A stretch of 64,000 nucleotides of DNA from Pelagibius sp. (GTDB taxonomy: Bacteria > Pseudomonadota > Alphaproteobacteria > Kiloniellales > Kiloniellaceae): contig NZ_JANQKD010000035.1 in the NCBI RefSeq assembly GCF_028281305.1, positions 1-64,000 of the forward strand, given 5' to 3'. The first letter of the stretch is position 1. Each line of letters starts with the position of its first letter. The notes under the pieces are model-generated. The model had not been told where the DNA came from, ran no database searches, and saw nothing but the letters and a program-made list of their open reading frames with translations. Position numbers and translations under genes: made by a program. This document shows, one piece after another, positions 25,856 to 35,433 of this stretch.

Positions 25856-26914
25856 TCAGGCGCGGCCCACCGCCAGGCCCTCGCCGTCGAAGAAATGGAC
25901 GCGCTGCTCGTCGAAGCGCAGGCCCACCTGCTCACCGGGCTTCACGGCGGTATCGCCGACATGGCGCACGGTCATGACCCCCAGGGGATCGCAGTCGACG
26001 AACAGCATCACGTCGGCGCCGAGATACTCGGCGACCTCCACCTTGCCGTTACAGTGCCCCTCGCCGGGATTGGTCAGCGCGATATGCTCCGGGCGGATGC
26101 CGACCCGGTTGGCGCCGCCCGCGGAGGCGGGGGCCGGACCGCTGCCCTGCCCCTGCAGGGCGAAGCGGCTGTCGGTCACGCCGCCGGGTACCACGTTCAT
26201 CTTCGGACTGCCGATGAACTGGGCGACGAAGAGGTTGTCCGGCCGTTCGTAGAGCGTCCGCGGGCTGCCCACCTGTTCGATCCGCCCGGCCTGCAAGACC
26301 ACGATCTTGTCGGCCAGGGTCATGGCCTCCACCTGGTCATGGGTCACGTAGATCATGGTGGCGCCCAGCGACTGGTGCAGCTTGGCGATCTCGAAGCGCA
26401 TCTCCACGCGCAGCGCCGCATCGAGGTTTGAGAGCGGCTCGTCGAACAGAAACGCCGTGGGCTCGCGCACGATCGAGCGCCCGATGGCGACGCGCTGGCG
26501 CTGACCGCCGGAAAGGTCCTTGGGCCGCCGGTCCAGCAGCGCATCCAGCTTCAAAACCCGCGAGGCCTCGGCCACCTTGCTCTCGATTTCCGTCTTCGGC
26601 GCTCCGGCGGTCTTGAGACCGAAACCCATGTTCTCGCCCACCGTCATGTGGGGATAGAGCGCGTAGGACTGGAACACCATGGCAAGGCCGCGGCCCGACG
26701 GCGGCTCTGCGGTCACATCGCGGTCGTCAATGTAGAGGCTGCCGCGGCTGATTTCTTCCAGGCCGGAAACCAGCCTCAACAGGGTCGACTTGCCGCAGCC
26801 CGAAGGGCCGACGAAGATGACGAACTCGCCGTCGGCGATGTCGAGGTCCACCCCCTTGATCACCTGGGCATCGCCGAACCACTTCTCGACGGCCTGCAGT
26901 CTGATAGCGCCCAT
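25856..26914 (-). CDS. ABC transporter ATPase, UgpC/MalK type
   Basis: 352-residue ATPase with Walker [11 protein letters not shown]-loop [12 protein letters not shown], signature LSGGQRQR, Walker [16 protein letters not shown] and switch His [16 protein letters not shown]; a TOBE domain follows after about residue 235. I start it at the ATG at 26914, which overlaps the glycosidase stop (TGATG) and has AGAGGG 9 bases upstream; an ATG at 26923 is too close to that site. It is the last gene of the glucosylglycerate-type operon and should power the two permeases at 28206-30777. Confidence 0.94.
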   Translation of the reverse strand: MGAIRLQAVEKWFGDAQVIKGVDLDIADGEFVIFVGPSGCGKSTLLRLVSGLEEISRGSLYIDDRDVTAEPPSGRGLAMVFQSYALYPHMTVGENMGFGLKTAGAPKTEIESKVAEASRVLKLDALLDRRPKDLSGGQRQRVAIGRSIVREPTAFLFDEPLSNLDAALRVEMRFEIAKLHQSLGATMIYVTHDQVEAMTLADKIVVLQAGRIEQVGSPRTLYERPDNLFVAQFIGSPKMNVVPGGVTDSRFALQGQGSGPAPASAGGANRVGIRPEHIALTNPGEGHCNGKVEVAEYLGADVMLFVDCDPLGVMTVRHVGDTAVKPGEQVGLRFDEQRVHFFDGEGLAVGRA

Positions 26915-28200
26915 CAGTTCCATCCCTCTTTTTTCGTTGGGCTCGCCCAGGCGAGCCAGATCGCGGCGGTCCAGGTGAAGTCCGGCCCGCCGGCACCGGA
27001 GCCGTCGCAGGGGTCGAAGTACTCGTAGAAGCCGGCCCCTTCGATCAGGCGGCGGGTATCGCGGCGCAGCCGCTCCGCCTCCGACAGATGGCCTGCCTCG
27101 TGGAGGCCGCGCGCCACCATCCAGTTCACCACCGCCCAGACCGGACCGCGCCAGTAGCGCCGCGCATCGAACTTCGGGTGACGGGGGTCGAAACTGGGCA
27201 CGGAGAGCGGCGCGGCATCGAGAAGATCGTGCAGAGTGGCGAGCAGGCGTTGCTCATGGGCCCGATCGCGCAGGCCCGCGTACCAGGCCAGCAGGGCGGC
27301 CGAGGAGACACCGTCGGCAAAGATGCCGCTGCGCTCGTCACGGGCGGCATAGGCGCCCAGATCCTCGGACCACAGCGCCTTTGCAGCGTCCGCGCCCGCC
27401 TCACAGTCGGCGCCCAGACGGGCCGCGGCTTCGATCTCCCCGAGACCCTCGGCCAGGACGCGGAGATCGCGGTCCGCGCGCAGCAGGATGAAGGTCATGG
27501 TCGGATCGGCGACTGCGAAGGGTCCCTCCGCGGCGATGCGGTGGGTGTCCCAGCCCGCTTCGCGGCCCCAGGCAACCAGCGAGAGATAACGGTCGTAGTC
27601 GTCCTTGGTGGGCCGCATGGAGGGGTCGACATGGCCGGTGTCGCGGCGCTGGAAGGAGCCGAGGTCCCGGATGGGAACCCGGGCCATGGCGCCGTCCCAG
27701 TCCGGCGAGTTGTCGCGCCCGGATTCCCAGGGATGGGTGACCAGGATGGCGCCGCCGCTGCCCCGGCGGTCGCGGTGGAACCAATCGCGCCAGGCCAGCA
27801 GCTTGGGAAAGAGCGCGCGCAGACGCGCCCGCCCCGCCGCCGGATCGCGCTCGTAGAGGATGCGCGCCACCGTGGCCGCTACCGGCGGCTGAGATACCCC
27901 GGAAGAGGCGATCGGGGCGCCGACGCTCGTGCCGGCCCCCCAGACCGACGGCCCGGGGAAGTAATCCGGATCGTCGGCACGGAACAGGATGTGCGGCCAC
28001 ATGCCGTTCGGCCAGGCGCCCTCGGCAAGGGTCTCAAGCTCACGCCAGGCGCGGTCGATGTCGAACTCGGCGAAGCCCAGGGCAGCAAAGGCGGAATCCC
28101 AGTTCCACTGATAGGGATAGAGCCCTGCGGTGGGAACGGTATAGCCCCCGCGGTCGTTGGCCCGCAGCACCGCCTCGGCCGCCTTGTCGAGGTCGCTCAT
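26914..28200 (-). CDS. GH63-like glycoside hydrolase, glucosylglycerate/mannosylglycerate hydrolase-like
   Basis: 428-residue cytoplasmic (no signal) alpha/alpha-barrel protein. Blocks typical of the small GH63 hydrolases of glucosylglycerate and mannosylglycerate are [16 protein letters not shown] near residue 28, [15 protein letters not shown] in the middle, [19 protein letters not shown], and [20 protein letters not shown] at the end. The GH-G clan also holds trehalases and other glucosidases, so trehalose-type substrates cannot be excluded. It lies between the MalG-type permease and the ATPase of the same operon. A GH13_18 phosphorylase is encoded divergently, which also fits glucosylglycerate. 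Catalytic acid and base residues were not assigned. Confidence 0.82.
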   Translation of the reverse strand: MSDLDKAAEAVLRANDRGGYTVPTAGLYPYQWNWDSAFAALGFAEFDIDRAWRELETLAEGAWPNGMWPHILFRADDPDYFPGPSVWGAGTSVGAPIASSGVSQPPVAATVARILYERDPAAGRARLRALFPKLLAWRDWFHRDRRGSGGAILVTHPWESGRDNSPDWDGAMARVPIRDLGSFQRRDTGHVDPSMRPTKDDYDRYLSLVAWGREAGWDTHRIAAEGPFAVADPTMTFILLRADRDLRVLAEGLGEIEAAARLGADCEAGADAAKALWSEDLGAYAARDERSGIFADGVSSAALLAWYAGLRDRAHEQRLLATLHDLLDAAPLSVPSFDPRHPKFDARRYWRGPVWAVVNWMVARGLHEAGHLSEAERLRRDTRRLIEGAGFYEYFDPCDGSGAGGPDFTWTAAIWLAWASPTKKEGWN

Positions 28201-28205
28201 CGCAC

Positions 28206-29456
28206 TCAGCCCTTCACAGCACCGGCGGAGAGGCCCTGAACCATGAAGCGTTCGAGCCAGAGGAAGATCGCCATGATCGGCACGGTGGCAATGACGGCAC
28301 CGCCCATCATCAGCTCGCGCGGCAGCTCCGAGGAGTTCAGCGAGGCGACACCGCGCGGCAGGGTGAAGATGGCCGGGTCGTCCAGGAACATGAAGGCGAA
28401 GAGGAACTCGTTCCAGGCGATCATGAAGACGTAGAGTCCCACGGAGGCCAGGGCCGGCAGACTGAGCGGCAGGGTGATCTTGATGATCACGCCGATGCGG
28501 GTGAGACCGTCCATCAGACCGGCCTCCTCCATTTCCGCCGGCAGGCCGCGGAAGTAGCCCTGCAGCATGTAGAGCGCGACGGGGATCGTGGTGGCCGGAT
28601 AGACGATCAGCAGGCCGAGGATCGTGTTACGCAATTCCAGCTGACTGAAGACGGCGTAGAGCGGCAGCACCAGAACGATGGCCGGCACCATGTAGATCAG
28701 CAGGATCGAGCGGGCGAAGGCATCGCGGCCGCGAAAGCGCAGGCGCGCGACGGCATAGGCCCCCGGCACCGCGATCAGCAGGGTCACCAGCACGGTGCAG
28801 ACCGAGACAAAGGCCGAGTTGAGGATGTAGGTGCCGAAATTGAACCTGGTGAAAAGTTCGATGTAGCTGGCGAAGAGATTCGCCTTGCCCAGGTCAATGG
28901 AGAAGTCGAGCGGATTGGCCAGAAGCTCCGCCTGGCTCTTGAAGCTCGTCATCACCATCACATAGAAGGGCAGCACCACGAAGACAGTGAAGAAGATGTA
29001 GCCCTGGCCTTTGAGCACGCGGATCACCAGCTTCTCAAAATCGTAGCGCCGCACCGTTCCGGCCGGTGCGTCGCCGACACAGAGCCAGATCGACTGCACG
29101 GTGACGCCGACAAAGACAGCAAGGCCGATGAGCTGCCAGATGCTGCCCTCGCTAAGCGGGAGACCGAAGACCTGGCCGAGGGAGAAAATCACCAGAACCA
29201 GAAACATGATCGAAGCGGCGTAGCTGCGCGTGCGGTTGCTGCGCCTTTCGACCGGCGTAAAGGTTATGAAGAGGGCCGCGGCCAAGCCGGCCAGGGCTGC
29301 CGCACCGACCGGCGGGCGCGCCGGCAAGCCGGTCACCAGAGCCAGGGTCACGCCCACGACGATCATGAAGACAAGGCCGAAGGAAAGGCCGGCGAGCGCC
29401 GCGACCGCAAGGCCCGAACGCAGGCCGTATCCGCCGGTCTGGGTCAGCGCAGCCAT
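28206..29456 (-). CDS. ABC transporter permease, MalG-type core with an extra N-terminal membrane domain
   Basis: 416-residue permease, about 135 residues longer than ordinary MalG relatives. Residues 1 to about 140 hold four additional hydrophobic segments (about 14-42, 50-66, 80-98 and 105-125) that I do not recognise as part of the family. The normal core then begins (FFTVFVVLPFYVMVMTSF), with EAA loop MEEAGLMDGLTRIGVIIKITLP and the usual LSAGAVKG end. The start at 29456 is placed one base after the previous stop with GGAGG just upstream. It pairs with the other odd permease at 29458-30777. Confidence 0.9.
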   Translation of the reverse strand: MAALTQTGGYGLRSGLAVAALAGLSFGLVFMIVVGVTLALVTGLPARPPVGAAALAGLAAALFITFTPVERRSNRTRSYAASIMFLVLVIFSLGQVFGLPLSEGSIWQLIGLAVFVGVTVQSIWLCVGDAPAGTVRRYDFEKLVIRVLKGQGYIFFTVFVVLPFYVMVMTSFKSQAELLANPLDFSIDLGKANLFASYIELFTRFNFGTYILNSAFVSVCTVLVTLLIAVPGAYAVARLRFRGRDAFARSILLIYMVPAIVLVLPLYAVFSQLELRNTILGLLIVYPATTIPVALYMLQGYFRGLPAEMEEAGLMDGLTRIGVIIKITLPLSLPALASVGLYVFMIAWNEFLFAFMFLDDPAIFTLPRGVASLNSSELPRELMMGGAVIATVPIMAIFLWLERFMVQGLSAGAVKG

Positions 29457-29457
29457 C

Positions 29458-30777
29458 TCAATCCTCCTTCGGCGAGAAGCGGAAGAACACCAGGGCGAAG
29501 GCCAGCAGCACGAAGAACACCACCACGGCGACCGCCGCACCGGCGCCGATGTTCGAAAGCGCAATCGCCTGCTCGTAGACATTGACCGTCAGAGTGCGCG
29601 TGCCCGCCGCGCCGCCGGTCAGAAGGAAGATGTCGTCGAACTTGTTGAAGGTCCAGATAAAGCGCAGCAGGAAGAGGATTGCCAGGATCGTCGCGAGCTG
29701 CGGCAGCGACAGATGCCAGAACTGCTGGAAAGGCGTTGCGCCGTCGATCTCCGCCGCTTCGTACATGTCGGTGTTGATCGACTGCATGCGTGCCAGGATG
29801 AAGAGGAAGGAAAGCGGGAAGTAGCGCCAGGCCTCGAAAATGATGACCGTCGTCAGGGCCAGCGGGAATTCGACAGTCAGGCCGAAGAGGCTGATCTCGC
29901 CCGCAGCGCGCTGACCCAGGAAATTGATCGGTCCTTCCGTCGCGCCGATCTGCATGAGGATGGCGTTGAGCGCCCCCGAATTCGGGTCCAGCAGCGTCAC
30001 CCAGGTGTAGGCAACAGCGATGACGGGCGCGACATAGGGAAAAAGAAAGAGGCCGCGCAGGAAAGCCCGTCCGCGGAAGGCCTGATCCAGCAGCAGGGCG
30101 GCGAAGAGTCCGAGGATCAGGGCGCCGCCGGTGCCGAAGACGGTGTAGAGGATCGACGTCCAGAGAACGTCCCAGAACTCGGTGGCATTGAAGACCTTGC
30201 GGAAGTTCTCCCCCGTGAAAGAAAGGCTGGTCAGCGCGTTCTCGCCTCTGCCTTGGGCAACGGCCGCCGTGCCCTCGAGCAGGGCCTCAACATTGGAGAT
30301 GTCCGTCAGAGCCGTCGCCTCGAAGCGCAGCCGCTCCCGGCCGCGCGGGTCGAGATTGCCGAAGGTGCAGGTGAGGTTGCGGCCGGAGAGGACGCAACGC
30401 TCGTCGTCGACGGCGAGATCGACGCCTTCGGGCAGGGTGTCGGTGAAGGCGGCCCCGCGTACGGGAAGGTTGGGCGAGGAATTGCGCAGTGTGTAGGTGA
30501 CGCGGAAGGTCTCGCCCGCCGCGACGGCTTCGCCGCTTACCCTTTCGTTGATGGTGGCCTCGGGCGCGCGCAGATCGGCCAGTTGGATCGGCTTGGCGGA
30601 AATCCAGAAGTTGGCGACAAGGGGGAGCGCGACAATCAGGGCGACGATCAGAAAGGTCGGCGCCAGCATCGTCCAGGCCAGCCGCGCCTCGCGCTTCTGC
30701 AGGGGGCCGACACCCTGCGGCGGGGCGACCGCTTCCGCTTCGCGGCGTGCGACGCCGCTTTGCGCCACCTCTGTCAT
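29458..30777 (-). CDS. ABC transporter permease, MalF type with inserted DUF11-like periplasmic domain
   Basis: 439-residue permease. The first membrane helix is at about residues 33-58. Between it and the second helix (about 203) sits an extra domain of about 85 residues (75-160) that looks like a DUF11 beta-sandwich: FRVTYTLRNSS, FTDTLPEGVDL, and the paired cysteines Cys128 and Cys137 in ERCVLSGRNLTCTFGNLDPRG. The permease core follows, with EAA loop MYEAAEIDGATPFQQFWHLSLP. E. coli MalF also carries a domain in this loop that touches the binding protein, but of another sequence type. The start at 30777 has GGAGG 8 bases upstream. Confidence 0.9.
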   Translation of the reverse strand: MTEVAQSGVARREAEAVAPPQGVGPLQKREARLAWTMLAPTFLIVALIVALPLVANFWISAKPIQLADLRAPEATINERVSGEAVAAGETFRVTYTLRNSSPNLPVRGAAFTDTLPEGVDLAVDDERCVLSGRNLTCTFGNLDPRGRERLRFEATALTDISNVEALLEGTAAVAQGRGENALTSLSFTGENFRKVFNATEFWDVLWTSILYTVFGTGGALILGLFAALLLDQAFRGRAFLRGLFLFPYVAPVIAVAYTWVTLLDPNSGALNAILMQIGATEGPINFLGQRAAGEISLFGLTVEFPLALTTVIIFEAWRYFPLSFLFILARMQSINTDMYEAAEIDGATPFQQFWHLSLPQLATILAILFLLRFIWTFNKFDDIFLLTGGAAGTRTLTVNVYEQAIALSNIGAGAAVAVVVFFVLLAFALVFFRFSPKED

Positions 30778-30820
30778 GTCACCGTCCTCCCCCAATCCCC
30801 CTTCTTGCAATCACCCGGCC

Positions 30821-30847
30821 GCGCGGACCGGCAGAGCCGGCCCGCGC
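30821..30847. terminator. Stem-loop between binding-protein and permease genes
   Basis: GCGCGG-A-CCGGC (30821-30832), loop AGA, GCCGG-C-CCGCGC (30836-30847): an 11-bp stem with one mismatch, placed in the 80-base gap after the binding-protein stop (minus strand) and before the MalF-type permease. There is no U-tract. It is the same arrangement as after other binding-protein genes here. Confidence 0.5.
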
Positions 30848-30857
30848 AGAGGAACGG

Positions 30858-32201
30858 TCAGAGCTTGCCAAGCTCCTCGTTGATCGCCTTGGCTGCTTCG
30901 GCCGCCGAGATCTCATCGTCGATGAAGCGCCGGGTGATCTGGTTGATGACCTGGCTGTTGACCACCTTGGAAGCCGCCGAAAGCTGGCCTTCCTCGACGC
31001 CCCAGCGCTGGGCCGAGTCGAGCCCGGTCACGATCGAGTCGATCACCTCGGGCGGGTAGAGCTCGGTCAGCGGCGCCTTGCGGTCGACACCCACCGGCAG
31101 CGTCGACCAGAGGTCCACATACTTGTCGGGATTGCCGTCATCCCCCCGGCGCACCGGAAACTTGCCTTCGGGCGCGATGGAGAGGGTCTGGCCATAGCCC
31201 TCGGTCATGGAGAACTTCACGAACTCAATGGCGTTGTCGGTGTCGGCAGAACTGGTGACTCCGAAGTAGCGGATATCCGCCCAGGCCGCACCGTCGGGGT
31301 TGGAAGGGCCGGCGAAGGTGGTGACCACCCCGGTCTTGGAGGCAAGCTCCGTCGAGGTCGGGTCGTCGTTGATGGTGGGCGGCGCCGAATCGCGCAGGCC
31401 GGCCAGCTCGTCCAGGATGAAGGGCGACCAGATGATCATGGCCGCCTTGCCGGCGAAGTAAAGCTCGCGCGACTGCTTCCAGAACAGCTCTCCGGGCGGC
31501 GAGGCCTTGGCGATGGTCTTGTAGAACTCCAGCGCCTCGACCAGCCTCTGCTCTTCGAAGCCGGCGATGCCGTCCGCCGACATCGGGGTCGCGCCATTGG
31601 CCAGCAGAACGTGCTCCAGCACCTGGCTCATGAAGTTCTCGTCAATCTTGGTCGCCGCGACGAAGCCGTAGATCTCCGGCGGATTGTGCAGCTTCTCCAC
31701 TGCCGCGACGATGTCGGCATAGCTGTCCGGCGCGGAGAGCCCTGCCGCCTCGAAGAGGTCCTTGCGATAGACAACCATCTGGGTCCAGCCGTCGACGGGA
31801 ACGGCGGCGGTGTCGCCGTCCACGTCTGCCATGGCGAGAGCGCCGGGCGCGAAGGTATCGAGACCGAGTTCCTCGACAGCCTCGGTGTTGGCGTCAATGT
31901 CCAGGATGCCGGCCTCGGCCCAGGGCTGCACGTACTGCAGGGTGTGATAGATGACATCCGGCAGGTCGTTCGCGGCAAAGGCAGCGGTCGCGCGCTTGCC
32001 AAGATCCGTTTCCGAGACGGGGATGACCTCCACGGCCACGCCGCTCTTGGCTTCGAACTCCTGCGCCAGCGCCTGCTGCTTGGCAAGGCGCTCAGGCTGT
32101 TCTTCGGTGGTCCAGAAGCGGATCGTCTCGGCCGCGGCTGTCTGCGCGGCGAAGATCATCGCCGCCGCGGTCATCAGGCCGAGAGGTCTGAGAATCGACA
32201 T
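30858..32201 (-). CDS. ABC transporter sugar-binding protein
   Basis: 447-residue family 1 solute-binding protein. A Sec signal spans residues 1 to about 24 (MSILRPLGLMTAAAMIFAAQTAAAE), followed by ETIRFWTTEEQPERLAKQQ, a normal start of a mature sugar-binding lobe. The ATG at 32201 is chosen from the signal peptide and the GGAAGGGAG upstream. It begins the transport operon with two unusual permeases, a GH63-like hydrolase and an ATPase. A LacI repressor gene lies just upstream on the same strand. The likely ligand is a glucosylglycerate-like compatible solute, inferred from the enzymes around it. Confidence 0.92.
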   Translation of the reverse strand: MSILRPLGLMTAAAMIFAAQTAAAETIRFWTTEEQPERLAKQQALAQEFEAKSGVAVEVIPVSETDLGKRATAAFAANDLPDVIYHTLQYVQPWAEAGILDIDANTEAVEELGLDTFAPGALAMADVDGDTAAVPVDGWTQMVVYRKDLFEAAGLSAPDSYADIVAAVEKLHNPPEIYGFVAATKIDENFMSQVLEHVLLANGATPMSADGIAGFEEQRLVEALEFYKTIAKASPPGELFWKQSRELYFAGKAAMIIWSPFILDELAGLRDSAPPTINDDPTSTELASKTGVVTTFAGPSNPDGAAWADIRYFGVTSSADTDNAIEFVKFSMTEGYGQTLSIAPEGKFPVRRGDDGNPDKYVDLWSTLPVGVDRKAPLTELYPPEVIDSIVTGLDSAQRWGVEEGQLSAASKVVNSQVINQITRRFIDDEISAAEAAKAINEELGKL

Positions 32202-32262
32202 AACTGGGCTCCCTTCCGTGTTGTGGTGTTCTTCTTTCTCGACTGGCCTGTTCTCAACTGGC

Positions 32263-33348
32263 CTATGACGGGAAGGCGGTGGCCGGCACCTCGGCCAGCC
32301 GCTGCCGCAATGCCGCGGTATCCAATGCCGGCGCGCCATCCGAAGCGCGGCGCACGAAACCGGCCGGCCTGACCCTCTGCAGAATTTCCGGCGCCGTCCC
32401 GTTGATCAGCGCAAGCAGCATCTCAGCCACCCAGGCCCCGGCGCTGTCGGCGTCCTGCGACCAGGTGCTGAGCGGCGGCGAATGCACAGGGGCCATCGGC
32501 ACATCGCCATAGCCCAGGACGGAGACATCCCGGCCGACATCCAGGCCCAGATCGCGCAGCGCCCCCATGGCGCCGAACGCCAGGAGATCGAGATCGCAGA
32601 TCAGCGCTGTGGGCGGCTGTTCACCGCGCATCAGCTCATAGGTGGCGCGGCGTCCGCCGTCGGCGGTCAGCCCGACCTCCACCACCAATGCGGGATCGTA
32701 GAGGCCGAGGGACAGCAGCCTTTCGCAAATCGCTTCGCGCCGGATGCGCGCAAAATTGACGTTCGGCGAGGCGGTGATGTGGGCAATCCGGCGGTGCCCG
32801 AGGGCAACCAGATGAGCGACCGCCTCCGCCGCCGCCGCCCCGCAGTCCACATCCAGCCAGGCGAAGTTCTCGGAGGTCGCCGTACGCCCAAAAGCGACAA
32901 AGGGCACCGCCTTCTCGCGCAGATAGGCGACGCGCGGGTCTTCGGAGAGCGTGCGGGTCAGAATGAAGCCGTCGACCTTGCGGGTCACGATCAGGCGGTC
33001 ATAGGTTTCGCGCCACTTCTCAGGCGCAGGGGCGCTGGCGACCAGCAGGTCGATCCCGCGCGTTTCCAAGACACGGGTGGCGCCGCGCAGAAACTGCACA
33101 AGAAAAGGACTGGAGATGTCGAGCTGTTCGCCGGGCAGCACGACACCCACCGTGTCGACCCGCCCGCGCTTGAGGTTGCGCGCCATGCTTGACGCCGCAT
33201 AGCCGGAGGCCAAAGCGGCGGCCTGCACCCGCGCCCGCGTGGTTTCGGCAATGTCGGGATAGCCGTTCAGCGCTCGTGAAACGGTGCTCTTGGCCAGATC
33301 GAGTTCGCGCGCCAGCGCGTCGATCGTCACTTTTCCGCGCGAGCCCAT
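32263..33348 (-). CDS. LacI-family transcriptional regulator
   Basis: 361-residue repressor. The N-terminal helix-turn-helix and hinge (VTIDALARELDLAKSTVSRALNG to ARNLKRGR) are typical LacI, followed by a periplasmic-binding-protein-like effector domain. The ATG at 33348 is the better start: the helix-turn-helix begins right after it and GGAGG lies upstream. A GTG at 33387 would add 13 residues. It precedes the binding-protein gene by 61 bases on the same strand and diverges from the GH13_18 phosphorylase gene, so it probably controls both in response to the imported glycoside or its phosphate. Confidence 0.9.
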   Translation of the reverse strand: MGSRGKVTIDALARELDLAKSTVSRALNGYPDIAETTRARVQAAALASGYAASSMARNLKRGRVDTVGVVLPGEQLDISSPFLVQFLRGATRVLETRGIDLLVASAPAPEKWRETYDRLIVTRKVDGFILTRTLSEDPRVAYLREKAVPFVAFGRTATSENFAWLDVDCGAAAAEAVAHLVALGHRRIAHITASPNVNFARIRREAICERLLSLGLYDPALVVEVGLTADGGRRATYELMRGEQPPTALICDLDLLAFGAMGALRDLGLDVGRDVSVLGYGDVPMAPVHSPPLSTWSQDADSAGAWVAEMLLALINGTAPEILQRVRPAGFVRRASDGAPALDTAALRQRLAEVPATAFPS

Positions 33349-33401
33349 GGCCTCCGCGGTTCCTCCCTGAGCTTTTCTTGTTTGCACAACCGTAGTCCCA
33401 C

Positions 33402-33413
33402 ATCGGAACCGAT
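33402..33413. promoter_or_regulatory. Possible LacI-type operator
   Basis: ATCGG-AA-CCGAT is an inverted repeat with 5-bp arms, located in the 228-base divergent gap between the LacI gene and the phosphorylase gene. A second short palindrome, CGAATTCG, lies about 20 bases further. Position and size suit a LacI-family operator, but the arms are short. Confidence 0.3.
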
Positions 33414-33576
33414 TGCAACGAAACTTTCCGAAACCGAATTCGCTATCAAATGTCCGGATTGATCAGTACATACTGGATCGGCAAAGCTGCTGCCGCGGCA
33501 CGGTCGGCCCTGCTTGTGGGAAGACCCGTGCCGATGAGGGAACAGCACGAAACGGCCAAAAGAGAAACGGACAAGA

Positions 33577-35424
33577 ATGAGCCATTCGCGGCGCCAATCA
33601 GCGTCCGACAGGGCCAGCCCGCAGACCTTGCCGAACTGTGCGGGTCCAGACTGCGCGGGCCCAGACTGCGCGGGCCCAGACTGCGCGGGCACGGGCTTCG
33701 ACTCGGCGCTGCAGGACCTCCTGCTGGCCGTCTATGCGCAGGACAACGCTGAGTGGCTTGCGGAACGGATCACGGCCATGGTCGCGCAGCGGCGCGGCAA
33801 GGCCGGGGCGCACCGGGTCCAGAGAACAAGCTGGGTCGATCAGCGCGACGTCGTGCTCATCACCTATGCCGACAGCATCCGCGACGGCGATACCGCACCG
33901 CTCGCGGCGCTCGAAGCCTTTCTCGCCGAGCAGCTCAGCGGCACCGTCTCGGCGGTGCATCTGCTGCCTTTCTATCCTGCGAGTTCAGACGACGGCTTTT
34001 CGGTCATTGACTATCGTGCCGTCGATCCGTCGGTCGGCGGCTGGGGCGATGTCGTCCGCCTGGCCCGACACTTCGACATCATGCTCGATGCGGTGATCAA
34101 CCACGTCTCCCGGCAGAGCGCCTGGTTCGAGGGGTTTCTCGCCGGCGATCCGGCACGAGGGGGCTTCTTCCACCGCTGCGACCCGCGGGCCGACTACAGC
34201 CAGGTCATCCGGCCCCGGGCCCGGCCGCTGCTGACCGAAGTCGAAACCGCCGAGGGCAGCGCGCACGTCTGGACCACTTTCAGCGACGACCAGATCGACC
34301 TGAATTACGCAACGCCGGGGGTCCTTCTGGAGATCCTGGACCTGCTGCTGTTCTATGCGGACAGGGGCGCGCGCTTCATCCGCCTGGATGCGATCGGGTT
34401 TCTTTGGAAGAAACTGGGCACGACCTGCATGCACCTGCCGGAGACTCATGCGCTCATCCAGATCATGCGTCTGGTGGTCGACGCCGCGGCGCCCGGCTGT
34501 CTGCTGATCACCGAAACGAACGTGCCCCATGCTGACAACGTCAGCTACTTTGGTGACGGCAGCAACGAAGCCCATATGGTTTATCAGTTTCCGCTGCCGC
34601 CGCTGACGCTCTACGCCTTTCAGACCGGCGATGCGCAGCCGCTCTCGGATTGGGCTGCAGCACTGGAACCGCCGGCGCCCGGCACGACGTTTTTCAACTT
34701 CCTCGCCTCCCACGACGGCATCGGCGTGCGTCCGGCGGAAGGTCTCTTGAGCCCGGATCAGATCGCAGGCATGGCGGACAGGGTCGAGGCCGCCGGCGGA
34801 CTGGTCTCCATGAGAGCCCTGCCCGGCGGCGGCACAGCCCCCTACGAATTCAACATCTCATTCGTTGACGCGGTTTCCGCGCCCGATGATGACGCCGCAA
34901 CACGCGCCGCGAAGTTCCTGGCGGCGGAGGCTGTTCTCCTCTCCGTCATCGGCGTGCCAGCCATCTACATTCACAGCCTGCTGGGTTCGCGCAACGATCT
35001 GGACGGTGTGGCCAGAACCGGGCGTAACCGTTCGATCAATCGGGCCAAGCTGGATCGTGCCACTTTGACGGGGGAACTTGCGGATCCAGGGAGCTTGCGG
35101 CGCCTTATCCTGGACGGCCACCTGGCGCTTCTTCACCTGCGGCGGACGCGCGCGGCCTTTCACCCGAACGCAGAGCAAACCGTCGTGCCGGTCGCTCCGT
35201 CGGTCTTCAGCATTCTGCGCGCCGGCGGGGGCGACAGGCTCTGGGTGGTTGTCAATGTATCGGGCGCACCGCAACAGATCCAAGCCAACCGCGTAGCGCT
35301 GGGCTTTCCGCAGGCGGACCGGCTGCTCGACCTCATCGGCTCGCAGACCGTCGCGCAACCAGGCGAAGAGATCGTCCGCCTCGAACTTTGCCCTTACCAG
35401 GCGGTCTGGATCGCGGCCGACTGA
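33577..35424 (+). CDS. GH13_18 glycoside phosphorylase, glucosylglycerate phosphorylase-like
   Basis: 615-residue alpha-amylase-fold phosphorylase of the sucrose phosphorylase group. The catalytic nucleophile is Asp271 (IRLDAIGFLWKKLGT), the acid/base Glu313 (ITETNVPHADNVSYFGDG) and the third carboxylate Asp380 (ASHDGIGVRP). The NVPHADNVSYFGDG..NEAHMVYQFPLPPL type of loop is what I associate with the glucosylglycerate phosphorylase branch (YcjM-like) rather than plain sucrose phosphorylase. It would split the glycoside with phosphate to glucose 1-phosphate in the cytoplasm. The first about 40 residues contain a CAGPD tandem repeat and are not part of the fold, so the real start is uncertain; 33577 is the only early ATG. 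It is divergent from the LacI gene. Confidence 0.87.
   Translation: MSHSRRQSASDRASPQTLPNCAGPDCAGPDCAGPDCAGTGFDSALQDLLLAVYAQDNAEWLAERITAMVAQRRGKAGAHRVQRTSWVDQRDVVLITYADSIRDGDTAPLAALEAFLAEQLSGTVSAVHLLPFYPASSDDGFSVIDYRAVDPSVGGWGDVVRLARHFDIMLDAVINHVSRQSAWFEGFLAGDPARGGFFHRCDPRADYSQVIRPRARPLLTEVETAEGSAHVWTTFSDDQIDLNYATPGVLLEILDLLLFYADRGARFIRLDAIGFLWKKLGTTCMHLPETHALIQIMRLVVDAAAPGCLLITETNVPHADNVSYFGDGSNEAHMVYQFPLPPLTLYAFQTGDAQPLSDWAAALEPPAPGTTFFNFLASHDGIGVRPAEGLLSPDQIAGMADRVEAAGGLVSMRALPGGGTAPYEFNISFVDAVSAPDDDAATRAAKFLAAEAVLLSVIGVPAIYIHSLLGSRNDLDGVARTGRNRSINRAKLDRATLTGELADPGSLRRLILDGHLALLHLRRTRAAFHPNAEQTVVPVAPSVFSILRAGGGDRLWVVVNVSGAPQQIQANRVALGFPQADRLLDLIGSQTVAQPGEEIVRLELCPYQAVWIAAD
33635..33694 (+). 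repeat. 15-bp tandem repeat in the phosphorylase N-terminus
   Basis: ACTGTGCGGGTCCAG (33635-33649) is followed by two perfect copies of ACTGCGCGGGCCCAG (33650-33664, 33665-33679) and a partial fourth copy. The period is a multiple of three, so copy-number change by slippage would keep the reading frame and add or remove the five-residue unit CAGPD. It lies at residues about 20-39, ahead of the catalytic fold. Confidence 0.85.
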
Positions 35425-35433
35425 AGCCGGCCG

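Noticed and set aside
33635-33694. CRISPR-like array
   Set aside because: Contiguous 15-bp coding tandem repeat with no spacers.
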